Shown here one piece after another: positions 20,640 through 30,402 of a stretch of 64,000 nt of DNA. A program made the translations under genes and the position numbers. Each line of letters begins with the position of its first letter. Within the stretch, counting starts at the first letter, position 1. The notes under the pieces are model-generated. The model was not told the origin of the DNA and did no database searches. It saw only the letters and a list, made by a program, of their open reading frames with translations. Location of the stretch: the NCBI RefSeq assembly GCF_026642255.1, contig NZ_CP113264.1, positions 1,240,001 to 1,304,000 on the forward strand, given 5' to 3'. The stretch comes from Streptomonospora nanhaiensis. Its GTDB lineage: Bacteria; Actinomycetota; Actinomycetes; Streptosporangiales; Streptosporangiaceae.

Positions 20640-21029
20640 CGTGGGGTCTCCTTCAGAGCACGGAGTGCCTGGTCGGAGGCGGGTTCGTGGCCCCACCGCC
20701 CGAGCCAAAACGACTATTGAGATCATTGTGCGACAAAAGCTGATAAGTCGGTGCCGTCCTATCGTGCCGACCCGCGATTTTCCTGTGGTCACCGTTGTGA
20801 GAGGATTGCGTAACGGGTCATCCCCGTGAGAGGCGACCGCGCAGTACTCGCATAAGAGTCCGGCGAAGAACGACTCACCCCCGGCGACACCACCGGTCAT
20901 GGCCGACCGGCACCGGAGGAGAGCTCCCCTGGCACCTTCACTTCTTCGCGCGCGGTTCGCACCACTGCCAAGGTCCGCCCCCGTCATGGCCGACGGCCGG
21001 GTGGACACGCACACCGAGGGGTTTGAGTA
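20640..21029. other. Divergent control region between transporter and malic enzyme
   Basis: 390 nt, less GC-rich than its surroundings between 20700 and 20790. It must contain promoters for both directions. The transporter ribosome site is at its left edge. I could not assign clear hexamers, and none of the ORFs here has coding-like third positions. Confidence 0.45.
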
Positions 21030-22223
21030 GTGACGACCGTTTCGCGTACCCAAGACCAGCATTCCCACCTCGACGAGGACCCGGCCTTCGCGCTGCACCG
21101 CGGTGGCAAGCTCCACATCTCCTCCTCCGTCGACGTCCACGACCACGAGGGGCTGTCCCTCGCCTACACCCCCGGCGTCGCCCGCGTCTGCGACGCCATC
21201 GCCGAGACCCCCGAGCTCGTCGAGACCTACACCTGGAAGAGCAACCTGGTCGCCGTCGTCACCGACGGCACCGCGGTGCTGGGCCTGGGCGACATCGGCC
21301 CCGAGGCCTCCCTGCCCGTCATGGAGGGCAAGTCGCTGCTGTTCAAGCAGTTCGGCGACGTCGACTCCGTGCCGATCGCCCTGGGCTGCACCGGCGTCGA
21401 CGAGATCGTCGAGACCGTGGTCCGGATGGCCCCGTCCTTCGGCGGGATCAACCTGGAGGACATCGCGGCCCCCCGCTGCTTCGAGATCGAGCGCCGGCTC
21501 CGCGAGCGCCTCGACATCCCCGTCTTCCACGACGACCAGCACGGCACGGCGATCGTCACGGTCGCCGCGCTGCACAACGCCGCGCGCCTGACCGGCCGCA
21601 CCCTCGCCGACCTGCGCGTCGTCGTCTCCGGGGCGGGCTCCGCCGGGGTCGCCGTCACCAAGATGCTCATCGACGGCGGGATCGGCGACATCGCCGTCGC
21701 GGACTCCAAGGGCATGATCCACGACGGCCGGGAGGACCTGAACCCGGTCAAGCAGGAGCTGGCCGGGATCAGCAACCGGGCCGGGCTGCGCGGCTCCATC
21801 GAGAGCGCGCTCGCCGGCGCCGACGTGTTCATCGGCCTGTCCTCCGGGGAGGTCCCGGAGTCGGTCGTGGCCACCATGGCCGACGACGCGATCATCTTCG
21901 CGATGGCCAACCCCAAGCCCGAGGTGCACCCCGACGTCGCCCGCAAGTACGCGAGCGTCGTCGCCACCGGGCGCAGCGACTTCCCGAACCAGATCAACAA
22001 CGTGCTGGCCTTCCCCGGCGTGTTCCGGGGGGCGTTCGACGCCCGCGCCACGGACATCACCGAGAACATGAAGCTGGCCGCGGCCGAGGCGCTCGCCGGG
22101 CTCGTCGGCGACGACCTGGCCGCCGACTACGTCATCCCCAGCCCCTTCGACCCGCGGGTGGTCCCCGCGGTCTCCGCCGCGGTCGCCGCCCAGGCCCGCG
22201 AGGACGGGGTCGTCCGCGCGTAG
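21030..22223 (+). CDS. NAD(P)-dependent malic enzyme
   Basis: 397 residues. It converts malate to pyruvate and CO2, linking the TCA cycle to gluconeogenesis and NADPH supply. Catalytic core LAYTPGVARV and TWKSNLVAVVTDGTAVLGLGDIGP with EGKSLLFKQF, metal ligands in HDDQHGTAIV, a dinucleotide fold VVSGAGSAGVAV and the closing PNQINNVLAFPG. Length corresponds to the short bacterial form without the phosphotransacetylase-like C-terminal domain. The GTG at 21030 overlaps an upstream TAG and has weak ribosome complementarity. A strong hairpin at 22312-22341 ends the unit. Confidence 0.93.
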   Translation: MTTVSRTQDQHSHLDEDPAFALHRGGKLHISSSVDVHDHEGLSLAYTPGVARVCDAIAETPELVETYTWKSNLVAVVTDGTAVLGLGDIGPEASLPVMEGKSLLFKQFGDVDSVPIALGCTGVDEIVETVVRMAPSFGGINLEDIAAPRCFEIERRLRERLDIPVFHDDQHGTAIVTVAALHNAARLTGRTLADLRVVVSGAGSAGVAVTKMLIDGGIGDIAVADSKGMIHDGREDLNPVKQELAGISNRAGLRGSIESALAGADVFIGLSSGEVPESVVATMADDAIIFAMANPKPEVHPDVARKYASVVATGRSDFPNQINNVLAFPGVFRGAFDARATDITENMKLAAAEALAGLVGDDLAADYVIPSPFDPRVVPAVSAAVAAQAREDGVVRA

Positions 22224-22311
22224 GACCGGCGCACCGTTCCGCGACCGCGGGGCGGAGGCGCCGGTCGGACGCGGCCGCGGGACGCACCACGCGGGACCGC
22301 GGTGAGACGAC

Positions 22312-22341
22312 GGGGCCCCGGCGCGCACGCGCCGGGGCCCC
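22312..22341 (+). terminator. Terminator after malic enzyme gene
   Basis: Perfect 14-bp stem (22312-22325/22328-22341) on a 2-nt loop, 88 nt after the stop. Confidence 0.65.
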
Positions 22342-22382
22342 GTTCCCGTGTGCGGGGGCCCGGGACCCGTACACGGGAACGG
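22340..22382. repeat. Second inverted repeat in the malic enzyme/serine hydrolase gap
   Basis: Arms CCGTTCCCGTGT (22340-22351) and ACACGGGAACGG (22371-22382) pair over 12 bp with a 19-nt loop directly after the terminator. The rest of the gap (22383-22622) is very GC-rich and shows no gene or clear promoter. Confidence 0.5.
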
Positions 22383-22622
22383 GGCGGCCGGTGGCGTCGA
22401 GTCGCCTCGGAGGACCCTGCACGGGCCCGGCCCCGAGGTCCCGGCGGGCGCAGCCCGTCCCTCCCCTGTGCGCGGACGGCCCCGGCGCCTCCGGGGGTGG
22501 GGCCGGCCCCACCCCGGAACCGGGGGAGGGGCGTAGGGCGGCGCCGGGGGCCGCGGCCGTAGGTTCTTCCAGGTCACCCGCGCCACCGAGGGCGCGGACC
22601 CGAGCGAGGAGCCCCGCCGCCG

Positions 22623-24170
22623 ATGAACGACCCCGACCCCGCCCCCCACAGGCGCCGCCCCCGCGGGCGGTGGGCGGTGACGGCGCTGCCCGCCGCTCTC
22701 GCCGTCCTCGCCGCGGTCTGCGCGGTGACGGCAGCGCCGCGCCCCTACGAGCTCGGACCGCGGTCCGGCGGGGACACGGAGCTGGCCGCACAGGTCCGGG
22801 ACGGGATCACCGATCCCACCGGCTACCACGGGTTGGCGGTCGCCGTCGTCGAACCGGACGGGTACGGCGCGCTCCGCGTGCGCACGGCGGAGCTGGGCGG
22901 TGCCGGGACCGGCGGCGATCCGGTGGGCCGACGGACCTTGTTCGGGTCCGCCTCGGTCGCCAAGGTCCTCCCCGGGATGCTGCTCGCCGACATGGTCGAC
23001 CGCGGCGAACTCACCCCGGACACGCGCGTCGGCGACCTCCTGGACGGCCTCGACTTCGCCGACCCGGTCCTGTCGGGGGTCACGGTGGAGGAGCTGGCGA
23101 CGCACACGGCGGGGCTGAGCAGGGAGGAGACCAGTCTGCCCCAGACCCTGTGGCAGTTCGCCGCCAAGCACCACCCCGAGCCCCCCGGCTCCGTCGAGGA
23201 GTTCCTGGAGGACGTCGCCGGGCGGGCGAGGGTCGACCCGGGGCTCCGGGGGACCAACCACTACTCCAACACCGGCGTCGACCTGCTGGGGCACGCCCTC
23301 GCGGCCCGCGCGGGGACCGACTACGCGGACCTGGTCCGGGAGAGGATCCTGGAGCCCCTGGACATGGACGACAGCGCGGTCTGGACCGACGGGGCCGGGC
23401 CGGGGTTCGGTGTGCACGACGCCGACCGCGGGCGACCCCTCGTCCCGGACCGCGCCGAGGCCAACAGCCCCTCCGGCGGGCTGGTCACGACCGCGTACGA
23501 CCTCGGCCTGCTCCTGGCCGCGGTGATGGACGGCTCGGCCCCGGGCGCCGGGGCGGTGCTGCCTGTCGCCCCCGGCGACGTCGAACGGCGCGAACAGGGC
23601 CTCGGCTGGTACGTGGAGACGCTGGGAGGCGTGCCGATCACCGGCCACGGCGGCAACGCCACGACCAACGGCCACACGGCGTGGATCGGCTACGCCGGCG
23701 GCCGGGGCGCCGTCGTCCTGTCCGACACGCACCGGTTCAGCGAGGACATCGGCATCAGGTTGCTCGGGGTCGAGGAGTCCAGCCCGGACAACGCGGCGGG
23801 GGAGCGGCTCTACGGAGCGGCCACCGCCCTTCTCGCGCTCGTGCCGGGCCTCCTCGCCCTGGGGTTCGCCGCCCGGCGCCGACCGGGGGTCCTGTGGCGC
23901 CGCCCCACCGACCGGCTGGGCCTGCTCGCCCACGGGCTCGCCGGGGCGGCGCTGCTCGAGTACGCGCGCCTCGCCGGGTTCTGGCACCTGGTGTCCCCGT
24001 GGGCATGGGTTGCGGGGGTATTCCTCCTGGCGGCGTCCCTGGCGGTGGGCGCGTACCGGTGGCCGGAGCTCCCGACCGCGCGGGGGGCCCGGCGGTGGGC
24101 GCGGTGGGTGCTGGTGCTCCCCGTCGCCGCGGCGGGCACGGCCCTTCTGGCGGCCCTGGCCTCCCTCTGA
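22623..24170 (+). CDS. Membrane-anchored serine hydrolase, beta-lactamase/PBP4-type (family S12)
   Basis: 515 residues: an N-terminal membrane anchor (about 17-38), an extracytoplasmic serine beta-lactamase-like domain (about 55-385) and three to four C-terminal membrane segments (about 400-510). The S-x-x-K catalytic motif is SVAK in GSASVAKVLPG (about residue 110), the Y-x-N motif is YSN in NHYSNTGVD, and the third box is HGGN in ITGHGGNATTNG. Members act as DD-peptidases, esterases or beta-lactamases; sequence does not decide. ATG at 22623. It ends opposite the PadR gene with a shared hairpin between. Confidence 0.85.
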   Translation: MNDPDPAPHRRRPRGRWAVTALPAALAVLAAVCAVTAAPRPYELGPRSGGDTELAAQVRDGITDPTGYHGLAVAVVEPDGYGALRVRTAELGGAGTGGDPVGRRTLFGSASVAKVLPGMLLADMVDRGELTPDTRVGDLLDGLDFADPVLSGVTVEELATHTAGLSREETSLPQTLWQFAAKHHPEPPGSVEEFLEDVAGRARVDPGLRGTNHYSNTGVDLLGHALAARAGTDYADLVRERILEPLDMDDSAVWTDGAGPGFGVHDADRGRPLVPDRAEANSPSGGLVTTAYDLGLLLAAVMDGSAPGAGAVLPVAPGDVERREQGLGWYVETLGGVPITGHGGNATTNGHTAWIGYAGGRGAVVLSDTHRFSEDIGIRLLGVEESSPDNAAGERLYGAATALLALVPGLLALGFAARRRPGVLWRRPTDRLGLLAHGLAGAALLEYARLAGFWHLVSPWAWVAGVFLLAASLAVGAYRWPELPTARGARRWARWVLVLPVAAAGTALLAALASL

Positions 24171-24196
24171 CCCCGCCGGGGCGGGGGGACACGAGA

Positions 24197-24235
24197 GGGC
24201 CCGGCAGGCGCGCCCCCGCGACGCCTGCCGGGCCC
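24197..24235. terminator. Bidirectional terminator between serine hydrolase and padR
   Basis: Perfect 14-bp stem (24197-24210/24222-24235) with an 11-nt loop, centred between two convergent stops. Confidence 0.7.
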
Positions 24236-24246
24236 CGATCGTTCGA

Positions 24247-25401
24247 CTACCGGTCCTTGCCACCGCTCCCGTCGGCGGAGCCGCTCCCGGGTTCCGGGGC
24301 GTCGCCGCCCTCCGCGGCGCCGTCCGCGTTCCCGTCACCGGGATCGCCGACGGCCTCGCTCCAGGGGTCCCCTCCCGGGGCGGAGGGCATCGGCCGGGCC
24401 TCCGGCCCGTCCTGGGCCCGCTCCCCGGGAGCCGCGTGCGTCCCGGCCGGTCCGCCGGAGTCGCCGGGGCCCTCGGGGCCGGGGCCCTCGGGGCCGGGGG
24501 CGTCCCCTGCGTCCCGTGCCTCCTCGGCGGCGTCCCCGGACGTCCCGGTCCCGGCGCCGCCGTCCCCGGTCGGGCCCCAGTTCCGCGCGTCCTTGCGGAT
24601 CACCTCGACCGTGTCGTCCAGGATGCGCCGGAGGTCGTGCGCCGCCGCCTCGCCGACGTGGCCCGCCTCGCGGACGACGTCGCGCACCCTGTCGCCGAAG
24701 TCGCGCAGAGCTTGGTCGAACTCGGGCCCCCCGGCCCGGCGCTCGGAGTCACCGCGGCTCCAGACCGCGCCGAACGCGCCGAAGCCCTGGGCGAAGCGCT
24801 CCCACTCGCGGGCCCAGCGGGAGCCGTCCTCGCAGCCCTGGTCCCCGGGCCTGTCCCGGGCCCCGTCCTGCCGGCCGGAGGACTCCTCCGACGGATCCCC
24901 GGCCTCCGGGGCGCGCCGTTCCGAGGTGTCGGCCCCCTCCGCGGAGGGGGCGGGCCCCGGGGCCTCCTCGCGACCGCCGTCGGTCCGGTCGCCCCCGGCC
25001 GGGGGCTCGGGGCGGCGCGCGCCGCCCGCGGCGAACTTCAGCTCCTCGCGCAGCGAGCTGATGGTGGCGCGCACGTCCTGCTTGACCGCCCGCGCGACGT
25101 CCCGGACGGAGTCGGTGAGCTCCTTCTCCAGGTCGTCGAGGTCGCCGCTGCGGCCGCGCAGTTCGGCGCGGCCCTTGTCCGTGAGCCGGTAGACCTTGCG
25201 GCCGCCCTCCTCGGTGTGGGTGACCAGGCCCTCCTCCTCCAGCCGCGCGAGGCGCGGGTAGATGGTGCCGGGGGAGGGCGAGTACACCCCGAGGAAGCGG
25301 TCGCGGAGCAGGCTGATGATCTCGTAGCCGTGCCGCGGGCTCTCGTCCAGCAGTTTGAGCAGGTAGAGCCGCAGTCTGCCGTGGCCGAAGATGGTGCTCA
25401 T
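24247..25401 (-). CDS. PadR-family regulator with a long low-complexity C-terminal half
   Basis: 384 residues, twice the normal PadR length. The winged helix (residues 1-85) is typical: GRLRLYLLKLLDESPRHGYEII, SPGTIYPRLARLEEEGLV and RKVYRLTDKGRAEL. A helical segment follows (90-115, 195-280), with acidic Gly/Pro/Glu-rich stretches between and after, including GPEGPGPEGPG. The ATG directly abuts the DUF4097 stop (TGA then ATG), so it is the second gene of that pair and likely represses it. Tandem imperfect dyads upstream of the first gene (26283-26325) are candidate operators. Confidence 0.82.
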   Translation of the reverse strand: MSTIFGHGRLRLYLLKLLDESPRHGYEIISLLRDRFLGVYSPSPGTIYPRLARLEEEGLVTHTEEGGRKVYRLTDKGRAELRGRSGDLDDLEKELTDSVRDVARAVKQDVRATISSLREELKFAAGGARRPEPPAGGDRTDGGREEAPGPAPSAEGADTSERRAPEAGDPSEESSGRQDGARDRPGDQGCEDGSRWAREWERFAQGFGAFGAVWSRGDSERRAGGPEFDQALRDFGDRVRDVVREAGHVGEAAAHDLRRILDDTVEVIRKDARNWGPTGDGGAGTGTSGDAAEEARDAGDAPGPEGPGPEGPGDSGGPAGTHAAPGERAQDGPEARPMPSAPGGDPWSEAVGDPGDGNADGAAEGGDAPEPGSGSADGSGGKDR

Positions 25402-26253
25402 TCAGGCCCCCTCGGGGATCGCGGCCGGTGCCTCGGGCGCGCGCCGCAGCAGCGCGGTCCGCCCCGACGCGGAGTTGACGGTGATGGAGGCGGGGTCGAC
25501 ACCGCTGCCGATCTTTCCGCTGAGGATCGTCCTGGCCGGGGCGCTGCGCCGGTCCAGGCCGAAGTCGGAGTTCACGGGCGAGGTCGAGGTGCGCAGCTCG
25601 ACGGTCGCCGAGGTGTCGGCGGGGACCCGCAGGGCGATCTCCCCGGACACCGAGTTGAGCCGCACCCGGCCGGCGGGCGCGATGTCGGTGTCGGCGAGCA
25701 GCTGGCCCGACACGGTCTTGGCGCTCAGCGCGGAGAGGCGGCCGCCGGCCACCGCCAGCTGGCCGCTGACGCTGTTGAACTTGAGGTTGCCGCTGGCGCC
25801 CCGCACGGCGGTGTTGCCCGAGACGGTGGCGATCTCGGTCTCGCCCGAGGCCTCGTCGAGGGTGATCTCGCCGGAGGCGGTCCGCAGCTGGCTGCGTGCG
25901 CTGATCCCCGCCGCCACGATGGGCGCGGTGGCCGTGGTGACCTCCACCGGGCAGTCGTGGGGAAGGCGCAGGTTGACGGTCGCCCTGCGGTGCTGCACGC
26001 GCTTGTAGGCGGAGAGCTGCATCGGGCGGAGCCGGTCCAGGAAACCGGGCCCGGTGAGGTCCTCGTACTGGATGGTGAGGATGCCCGCCTCCTGGGTGAC
26101 CAGGAGGGGGTCGCCCACGATGTCGGTGACTTCGAAGGTGGCCGGGTCGTCGGTGGGCAGGATGTTGACGTGACCGCCGATGATCCGGACCCGCAACGCG
26201 ACGATGCCGTCCAGGGTCTGGGTCATCGGCCTGTCGATGGTCCAACGCGCCAT
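25402..26253 (-). CDS. DUF4097 family beta-helix-like protein
   Basis: 283 residues with repeated strand-turn units such as SGEITLDEASGETEIATVSG and SGNLKFNSVSGQLAVAG, the signature of DUF4097, predicted to form a right-handed repetitive beta fold. Function unknown; such genes are widely paired with PadR regulators and envelope-stress systems. The ATG at 26253 follows AAGGGA; a longer frame to 26313 has no ribosome site and would cover the operator dyads. Zero gap to the PadR gene. Confidence 0.85.
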   Translation of the reverse strand: MARWTIDRPMTQTLDGIVALRVRIIGGHVNILPTDDPATFEVTDIVGDPLLVTQEAGILTIQYEDLTGPGFLDRLRPMQLSAYKRVQHRRATVNLRLPHDCPVEVTTATAPIVAAGISARSQLRTASGEITLDEASGETEIATVSGNTAVRGASGNLKFNSVSGQLAVAGGRLSALSAKTVSGQLLADTDIAPAGRVRLNSVSGEIALRVPADTSATVELRTSTSPVNSDFGLDRRSAPARTILSGKIGSGVDPASITVNSASGRTALLRRAPEAPAAIPEGA

Positions 26254-26282
26254 CGTGTGATCCCTTCGCTTGCTCTGTGCCT

Positions 26283-26325
26283 TCACGATATGTCGCGAGT
26301 GGGGGGAACTCAAGATATGTCGCGT
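26283..26325. promoter_or_regulatory. Tandem imperfect palindromes, candidate PadR operators
   Basis: TCACGATATGTCGCGA (26283-26298) and TCAAGATATGTCGCGT (26310-26325) agree at 14 of 16 positions, start 27 bp apart and each is a near-dyad of the TCGCGA...TCGCGA kind. They lie 30-72 nt upstream of the DUF4097-padR operon. The rest of the gap to 26578 is GC-rich and otherwise holds the terminator at 26516-26546. Confidence 0.6.
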
Positions 26326-26515
26326 AGTTTCGGGGGCGGTTCAGGGGGGAGCAGGGGTTCTCCCCGAGGCCGGACCGGGGCCCGGGCCCCGGTCCGGCCC
26401 CGGGGACGAGCGCTCCGGCGGGGCGCCCGGCGGAGCGGGCCGCGCGTACGGCCTCCCGCCGGCGCCGGCCGGGCGCGCCCCGAGGCGGCCGGGCGTCCGG
26501 CCCCGGACACGGGAA

Positions 26516-26546
26516 AGGGGCCCGGGTCGCCATGACCCGGGCCCCT
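26516..26546 (-). terminator. Terminator of the kgd-DUF6104 transcript
   Basis: Perfect 13-bp stem (26516-26528/26534-26546) with loop GCCAT, 32 nt beyond the DUF6104 stop on the minus strand. Confidence 0.7.
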
Positions 26547-26578
26547 CACACCCCGCCGCTCACGCGGAGGGGCGGTGA

Positions 26579-26761
26579 CTACTCCTCGTCGTCCTCGTCG
26601 TCCAACCGGGCCAGCCAGGTGGCCAGCCGGTCGACCGGCGTCTCGAACTCGGGGTGGACGTCGGTGAACACCCGCAGCTGCTCGGCGAGCCAGGCGAAGC
26701 TGACCTCCTCCTCGCCGCGGCGGCCCTCCAACTCCTCGATCCCGCGATCGGTGTAGTACAC
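26579..26761 (-). CDS. DUF6104 family small acidic protein
   Basis: 60 residues beginning VYYTDRGIEELEGRRGEEEV and ending WLARLDDEDDEE, a pattern I recognise from the small actinomycete family DUF6104. The GTG start at 26761 gives the family length; the longer frame to 26965 is antisense-like overlap with kgd and is rejected. It starts 14 nt after the kgd stop, so it is co-transcribed with kgd. Function unknown; a conserved position behind kgd would hint at a metabolic or accessory role. Confidence 0.75.
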   Translation of the reverse strand: MYYTDRGIEELEGRRGEEEVSFAWLAEQLRVFTDVHPEFETPVDRLATWLARLDDEDDEE

Positions 26762-26775
26762 GCTCTGCCCCGTCC

Positions 26776-29700
26776 TCAGTCGGCGGGCGGGAACACCGTG
26801 TCCACCAGGGCACGCTGCTCGGCCTCGTGGCGCTTGGCCGAACCGGCCGCCGGCGCGGAGGAGGCCGGACGCGAGATCCGGGTGAACGGACGGTCGAGCT
26901 GCTCGGAGAAGACCAGCGCGACGAAGGGCCACGGGCCCATGTTCGCCGGCTCCTCCTGCACCCACAGGACCTCGCCCGCGTTCGGGAAGGCCTTGAGCTG
27001 CTCGCGGATCTCCTCGATCGGCAGCGGGTAGAGCCGCTCCGCCCGGATGATCGCCGTGTGCTTGTCACCGCTCTTGCGGCGCGCGGCGTCCAGGTCGTAG
27101 TAGATCTTCCCGGAACACAGCACCACGCGGCGCACCTTGTCGGGCGCGATCGAGTCGTCCGTGATCAGCGGCTGGAAGTGCCCGGACGTGAAGTCCGCGG
27201 TGGCCGAGGTGGCCGCCTTCAGGCGCAGCAGCGACTTGGGCGTGAACACCACCAGCGGGCGCTGGAACGGCGACTTGGCCTGCCAGCGCAGCAGGTGGAA
27301 GTAGCTCGCCGGGGTCGACGGCATCGCGACGGTCATGTTCTCCTGCGCGCACTGCTGGAGGAACCGCTCGATGCGGGCGGACGAGTGGTCCGGCCCCTGG
27401 CCCTCGTAGCCGTGCGGCAGCAGCAGGGTCACGCTGGAGCGCTGGCCCCACTTCTGCTCGCCCGCGGTGATGTACTCGTCGATGACGGTCTGGGCGCCGT
27501 TGACGAAGTCGCCGAACTGCGCCTCCCACATGACCAGCGCGTCCGGACGGGTCAGCGAGTAGCCGTACTCGAAGCCCAGCGCCGCGTACTCGCTCAGGAG
27601 CGAGTCGTGCGCGTGGAACCGGGTGGTCCCCTCGTCGAACTGCTTGAGCGGCGTGTAGGTCTCGCCGGTGTCGCGGTCCATGAGGGCGGCGTGGCGCTGC
27701 CCGAAGGTGCCGCGGCGGCTGTCCTGGCCGATCAGGCGGATCGGGTGGCCGTCGATCAGCACCCCGCCGAAGGCCAGCAGCTCACCGGTCGCCCAGTCGA
27801 TGGCGTCGGTCTCGACCATCGTCGCGCGGCGGGTCAGCTGGGGCGCCAGCCGCGGGTGCGGCGTGAAGCCCTCGGGCAGCGACACCTGGGTGTCGATGAT
27901 CCGCTTGACCGTCTCGGAGCTGATCGCCGTCTCCACCGCGGAGTGGTCCAGGCGGCCCTCGGTGAACACCTCGGGCTTGACCACGGCGCCCGGCTCGATC
28001 GGCTTCTTCTCGACCTCGCGGGTCTCGGTGAAGGCCCGTTCGAGCTCGGTCTGGTAGTCGCGCAGGGCCGACTCGGCCTCCTCCACGGTGATGTCCCCGC
28101 GGCCGATGAGGGCCTCGGTGAACAGCTTCCGGGTGGAGCGCTTGGCGTCGATGACGTCGTACATCAGCGGCTGGGTGAACGCGGGGTTGTCGCCCTCGTT
28201 GTGACCGCGGCGCCGGTAGCAGACCAGGTCGATCACGACGTCCTTGTTGAACGCCTGGCGGTACGCGAAGGCCAGGTGCGCGACCCGGACCACGGCCTCG
28301 GGGTCGTCCCCGTTGACGTGGAAGATCGGCGCCTGCACCATGCGCGCCACGTCCGTGGCGTACACGCTGGAGCGGCTGTCGGCCGGGGAGGTGGTGAAGC
28401 CCACCTGGTTGTTCACGATGACGTGCACCGTGCCGCCGGTCCGGTAGCCGCGCAGCTGCGACAGGTTGAGCGTCTCGGCCACCACGCCCTGGCCGGCGAA
28501 CGCGGCGTCGCCGTGGATCAGGATCGGCAGCACCGTGAAGCCGTGCGGGCCCTTGTTGAGGACATCCTGCTTGGCGCGGACGATGCCCTCGGCGACCGGG
28601 TCGACCGTCTCCAGGTGGGACGGGTTGGCGGCCAGCGAGATCTGGATCCTGTCGCCCTCGCGGGTCTCGAAGACCCCCTCGGTGCCCAGGTGGTACTTGA
28701 CGTCACCCGAGCCGTGCGCGCTGCGCGGGTCGAGGTTGCCCTCGAACTCGCCGAAGATCTGCCCGTACGACTTGCCGCAGATGTTGGCGAGCACGTTCAG
28801 CCGGCCGCGGTGGGCCATGCCGATGACGGCCTCGTCCAGCTCGGCCTTGGCCGCCCGCGAGATCACACCGTCCAGCAGCGGGATCAGAGACTCCCCGCCC
28901 TCGAGCGAGAAGCGCTTCTGGCCCACGTACTTGGTCTGGAGGAAGGTCTCGAACGCCTCGGCGCTGTTGAGCCTGTGCAGGATGTGCAGCTGCTCGTCGC
29001 GGTCGAGCTTCTCGTGCTCGCGCTCGACGTGCGACTGGATCCACTCCCGCTCCTCCGGGCTCTGGATGTGCATGTACTCGATACCCACCGTGCGGCAGTA
29101 GGTGTCGCGCAGCACGCCCAGCACGTCGCGGAGCTTCATGACCTGCTTGCCGCCGAAGCCCCCGGTGGGGAACTCGCGGTCCAGGTCCCACAGGGTGAGG
29201 CCGTGCTCGAGCACGTCCAGGTCGGGGTGCTTGCGCTGCTCGTGGTCCAGCGGGTTGGTGTCGGCCATGAGGTGGCCGCGCACGCGGTACGCGTGGATGA
29301 GCTCCTGGACCCGGGTGGTCTTGTCGAGCTGCGTCGCCTTGTTGACGTGGATGTCCTGCACCCAGCGCACCGGCTCGTACGGGATCCGCAGCGAGTTGAA
29401 GATCTCGTCGTAGAAGCCGTCCTCGCCCAGGAGGAGCTGGTGGATCCGGCGGAGGAACTCGCCGGACTGCGCGCCCTGGATGATCCGGTGGTCGTAGGTC
29501 GACGTGATCGTCATGACCTTGCTGATGCCGAGCTCGCTCAGGGTGTCCTGGGACGCCCCCTGGAACTCCGCCGGGTACTCCATCGCGCCGACGGCGAGGA
29601 TGGTGCCCTGGCCGGGCATGAGGCGCGGCACCGAGTGCACGGTGCCGATGCCGCCCGGGTTGGTCAGGCTGATCGTGGTGCCCTGGAAGTCGGTCACGCC

Positions 29701-30402
29701 CAGCTTGTTGGCGCGGGCCTTGCGGACGATGTCCTCGTAGCCGCTCCAGAACTCGTTGAAGTCCATCTCCTCGGAGCCCTTGATGCTGGGCACCACGAGC
29801 TGACGGGAGCCGTCGGCCTTCTGGAGGTCGATCGCGAGACCGAAGTTCACGTGCTCGGGCTTGGCCACGCCCGGCTTTCCGTCGACCTCGACGTAGGAGT
29901 AGTTCATCTCCGGCATGGCCTTGGCGGCCTTGACCATCGCGTAGCCGATGAGGTGGGTGAAGGAGACCTTCCCACCGCGTCCGCGCCGGAGGTGGTTGTT
30001 GATGACGATGCGGTTGTCGAACAGGAGCTTGACCGGCACCGCGCGCACACTCGTCGCGGTGGGCATGGTCAGACTCGACTCCATGTTGGTAGCGGTCCGC
30101 GCGGGTGCACCGCGCAGACGCTCCTGCTTGACCTGGAGTGCCTCGTCCTTGCTCCCCTGCGCGGGCGCAGGGGGGGCAGCGGACTTCTTGGGCGCGGGGG
30201 CTGCGGGAGTCTTCTGGTCCTGCGCCTTGGCAGCACCCCCGCCCTTCGCGCCGGCAGTCTCCGCGGGCTTGTAGTCCGCGAAGAAGTTCCACCAGGCCTT
30301 GTCGACGGAGTTCGGGTCGTTCAAGTACTTCTGATAAAGCTCCTCGACCAACCACTCGTTGGGACCGAAGTCTGTCAGGGGTTGAGACGCCTCAGACGAC
30401 AC
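26776..30402 (-). CDS. kgd: Multifunctional 2-oxoglutarate decarboxylase/dehydrogenase Kgd (SucA-type E1 fused to E2 domain)
   Basis: About 1208 residues. The N-terminal helix [33 protein letters not shown] and an Ala/Pro linker lead into an acyltransferase (E2-like) domain (about 100-330; [27 protein letters not shown]), then the thiamine diphosphate E1 domain with [15 protein letters not shown] and the transketolase half [12 protein letters not shown]. This fused form is the actinobacterial enzyme of the TCA cycle, which draws lipoyl groups from a shared E2. Start choice: GTG at 30402 matches the family N-terminus, but no strong ribosome site is visible. Downstream DUF6104 is in the operon. 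Confidence 0.95.
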   Translation of the reverse strand: MSSEASQPLTDFGPNEWLVEELYQKYLNDPNSVDKAWWNFFADYKPAETAGAKGGGAAKAQDQKTPAAPAPKKSAAPPAPAQGSKDEALQVKQERLRGAPARTATNMESSLTMPTATSVRAVPVKLLFDNRIVINNHLRRGRGGKVSFTHLIGYAMVKAAKAMPEMNYSYVEVDGKPGVAKPEHVNFGLAIDLQKADGSRQLVVPSIKGSEEMDFNEFWSGYEDIVRKARANKLGVTDFQGTTISLTNPGGIGTVHSVPRLMPGQGTILAVGAMEYPAEFQGASQDTLSELGISKVMTITSTYDHRIIQGAQSGEFLRRIHQLLLGEDGFYDEIFNSLRIPYEPVRWVQDIHVNKATQLDKTTRVQELIHAYRVRGHLMADTNPLDHEQRKHPDLDVLEHGLTLWDLDREFPTGGFGGKQVMKLRDVLGVLRDTYCRTVGIEYMHIQSPEEREWIQSHVEREHEKLDRDEQLHILHRLNSAEAFETFLQTKYVGQKRFSLEGGESLIPLLDGVISRAAKAELDEAVIGMAHRGRLNVLANICGKSYGQIFGEFEGNLDPRSAHGSGDVKYHLGTEGVFETREGDRIQISLAANPSHLETVDPVAEGIVRAKQDVLNKGPHGFTVLPILIHGDAAFAGQGVVAETLNLSQLRGYRTGGTVHVIVNNQVGFTTSPADSRSSVYATDVARMVQAPIFHVNGDDPEAVVRVAHLAFAYRQAFNKDVVIDLVCYRRRGHNEGDNPAFTQPLMYDVIDAKRSTRKLFTEALIGRGDITVEEAESALRDYQTELERAFTETREVEKKPIEPGAVVKPEVFTEGRLDHSAVETAISSETVKRIIDTQVSLPEGFTPHPRLAPQLTRRATMVETDAIDWATGELLAFGGVLIDGHPIRLIGQDSRRGTFGQRHAALMDRDTGETYTPLKQFDEGTTRFHAHDSLLSEYAALGFEYGYSLTRPDALVMWEAQFGDFVNGAQTVIDEYITAGEQKWGQRSSVTLLLPHGYEGQGPDHSSARIERFLQQCAQENMTVAMPSTPASYFHLLRWQAKSPFQRPLVVFTPKSLLRLKAATSATADFTSGHFQPLITDDSIAPDKVRRVVLCSGKIYYDLDAARRKSGDKHTAIIRAERLYPLPIEEIREQLKAFPNAGEVLWVQEEPANMGPWPFVALVFSEQLDRPFTRISRPASSAPAAGSAKRHEAEQRALVDTVFPPAD

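Noticed and set aside
19722-24338. 1538-codon minus-strand frame
   Set aside because: Only its last 305 codons (binding lipoprotein from 20639) are real; the rest runs antisense through malic enzyme and serine hydrolase genes.
21023-25192. 1389-codon plus-strand frame
   Set aside because: Out-of-frame reading of the malic enzyme and serine hydrolase genes and antisense to padR; no recognisable protein.
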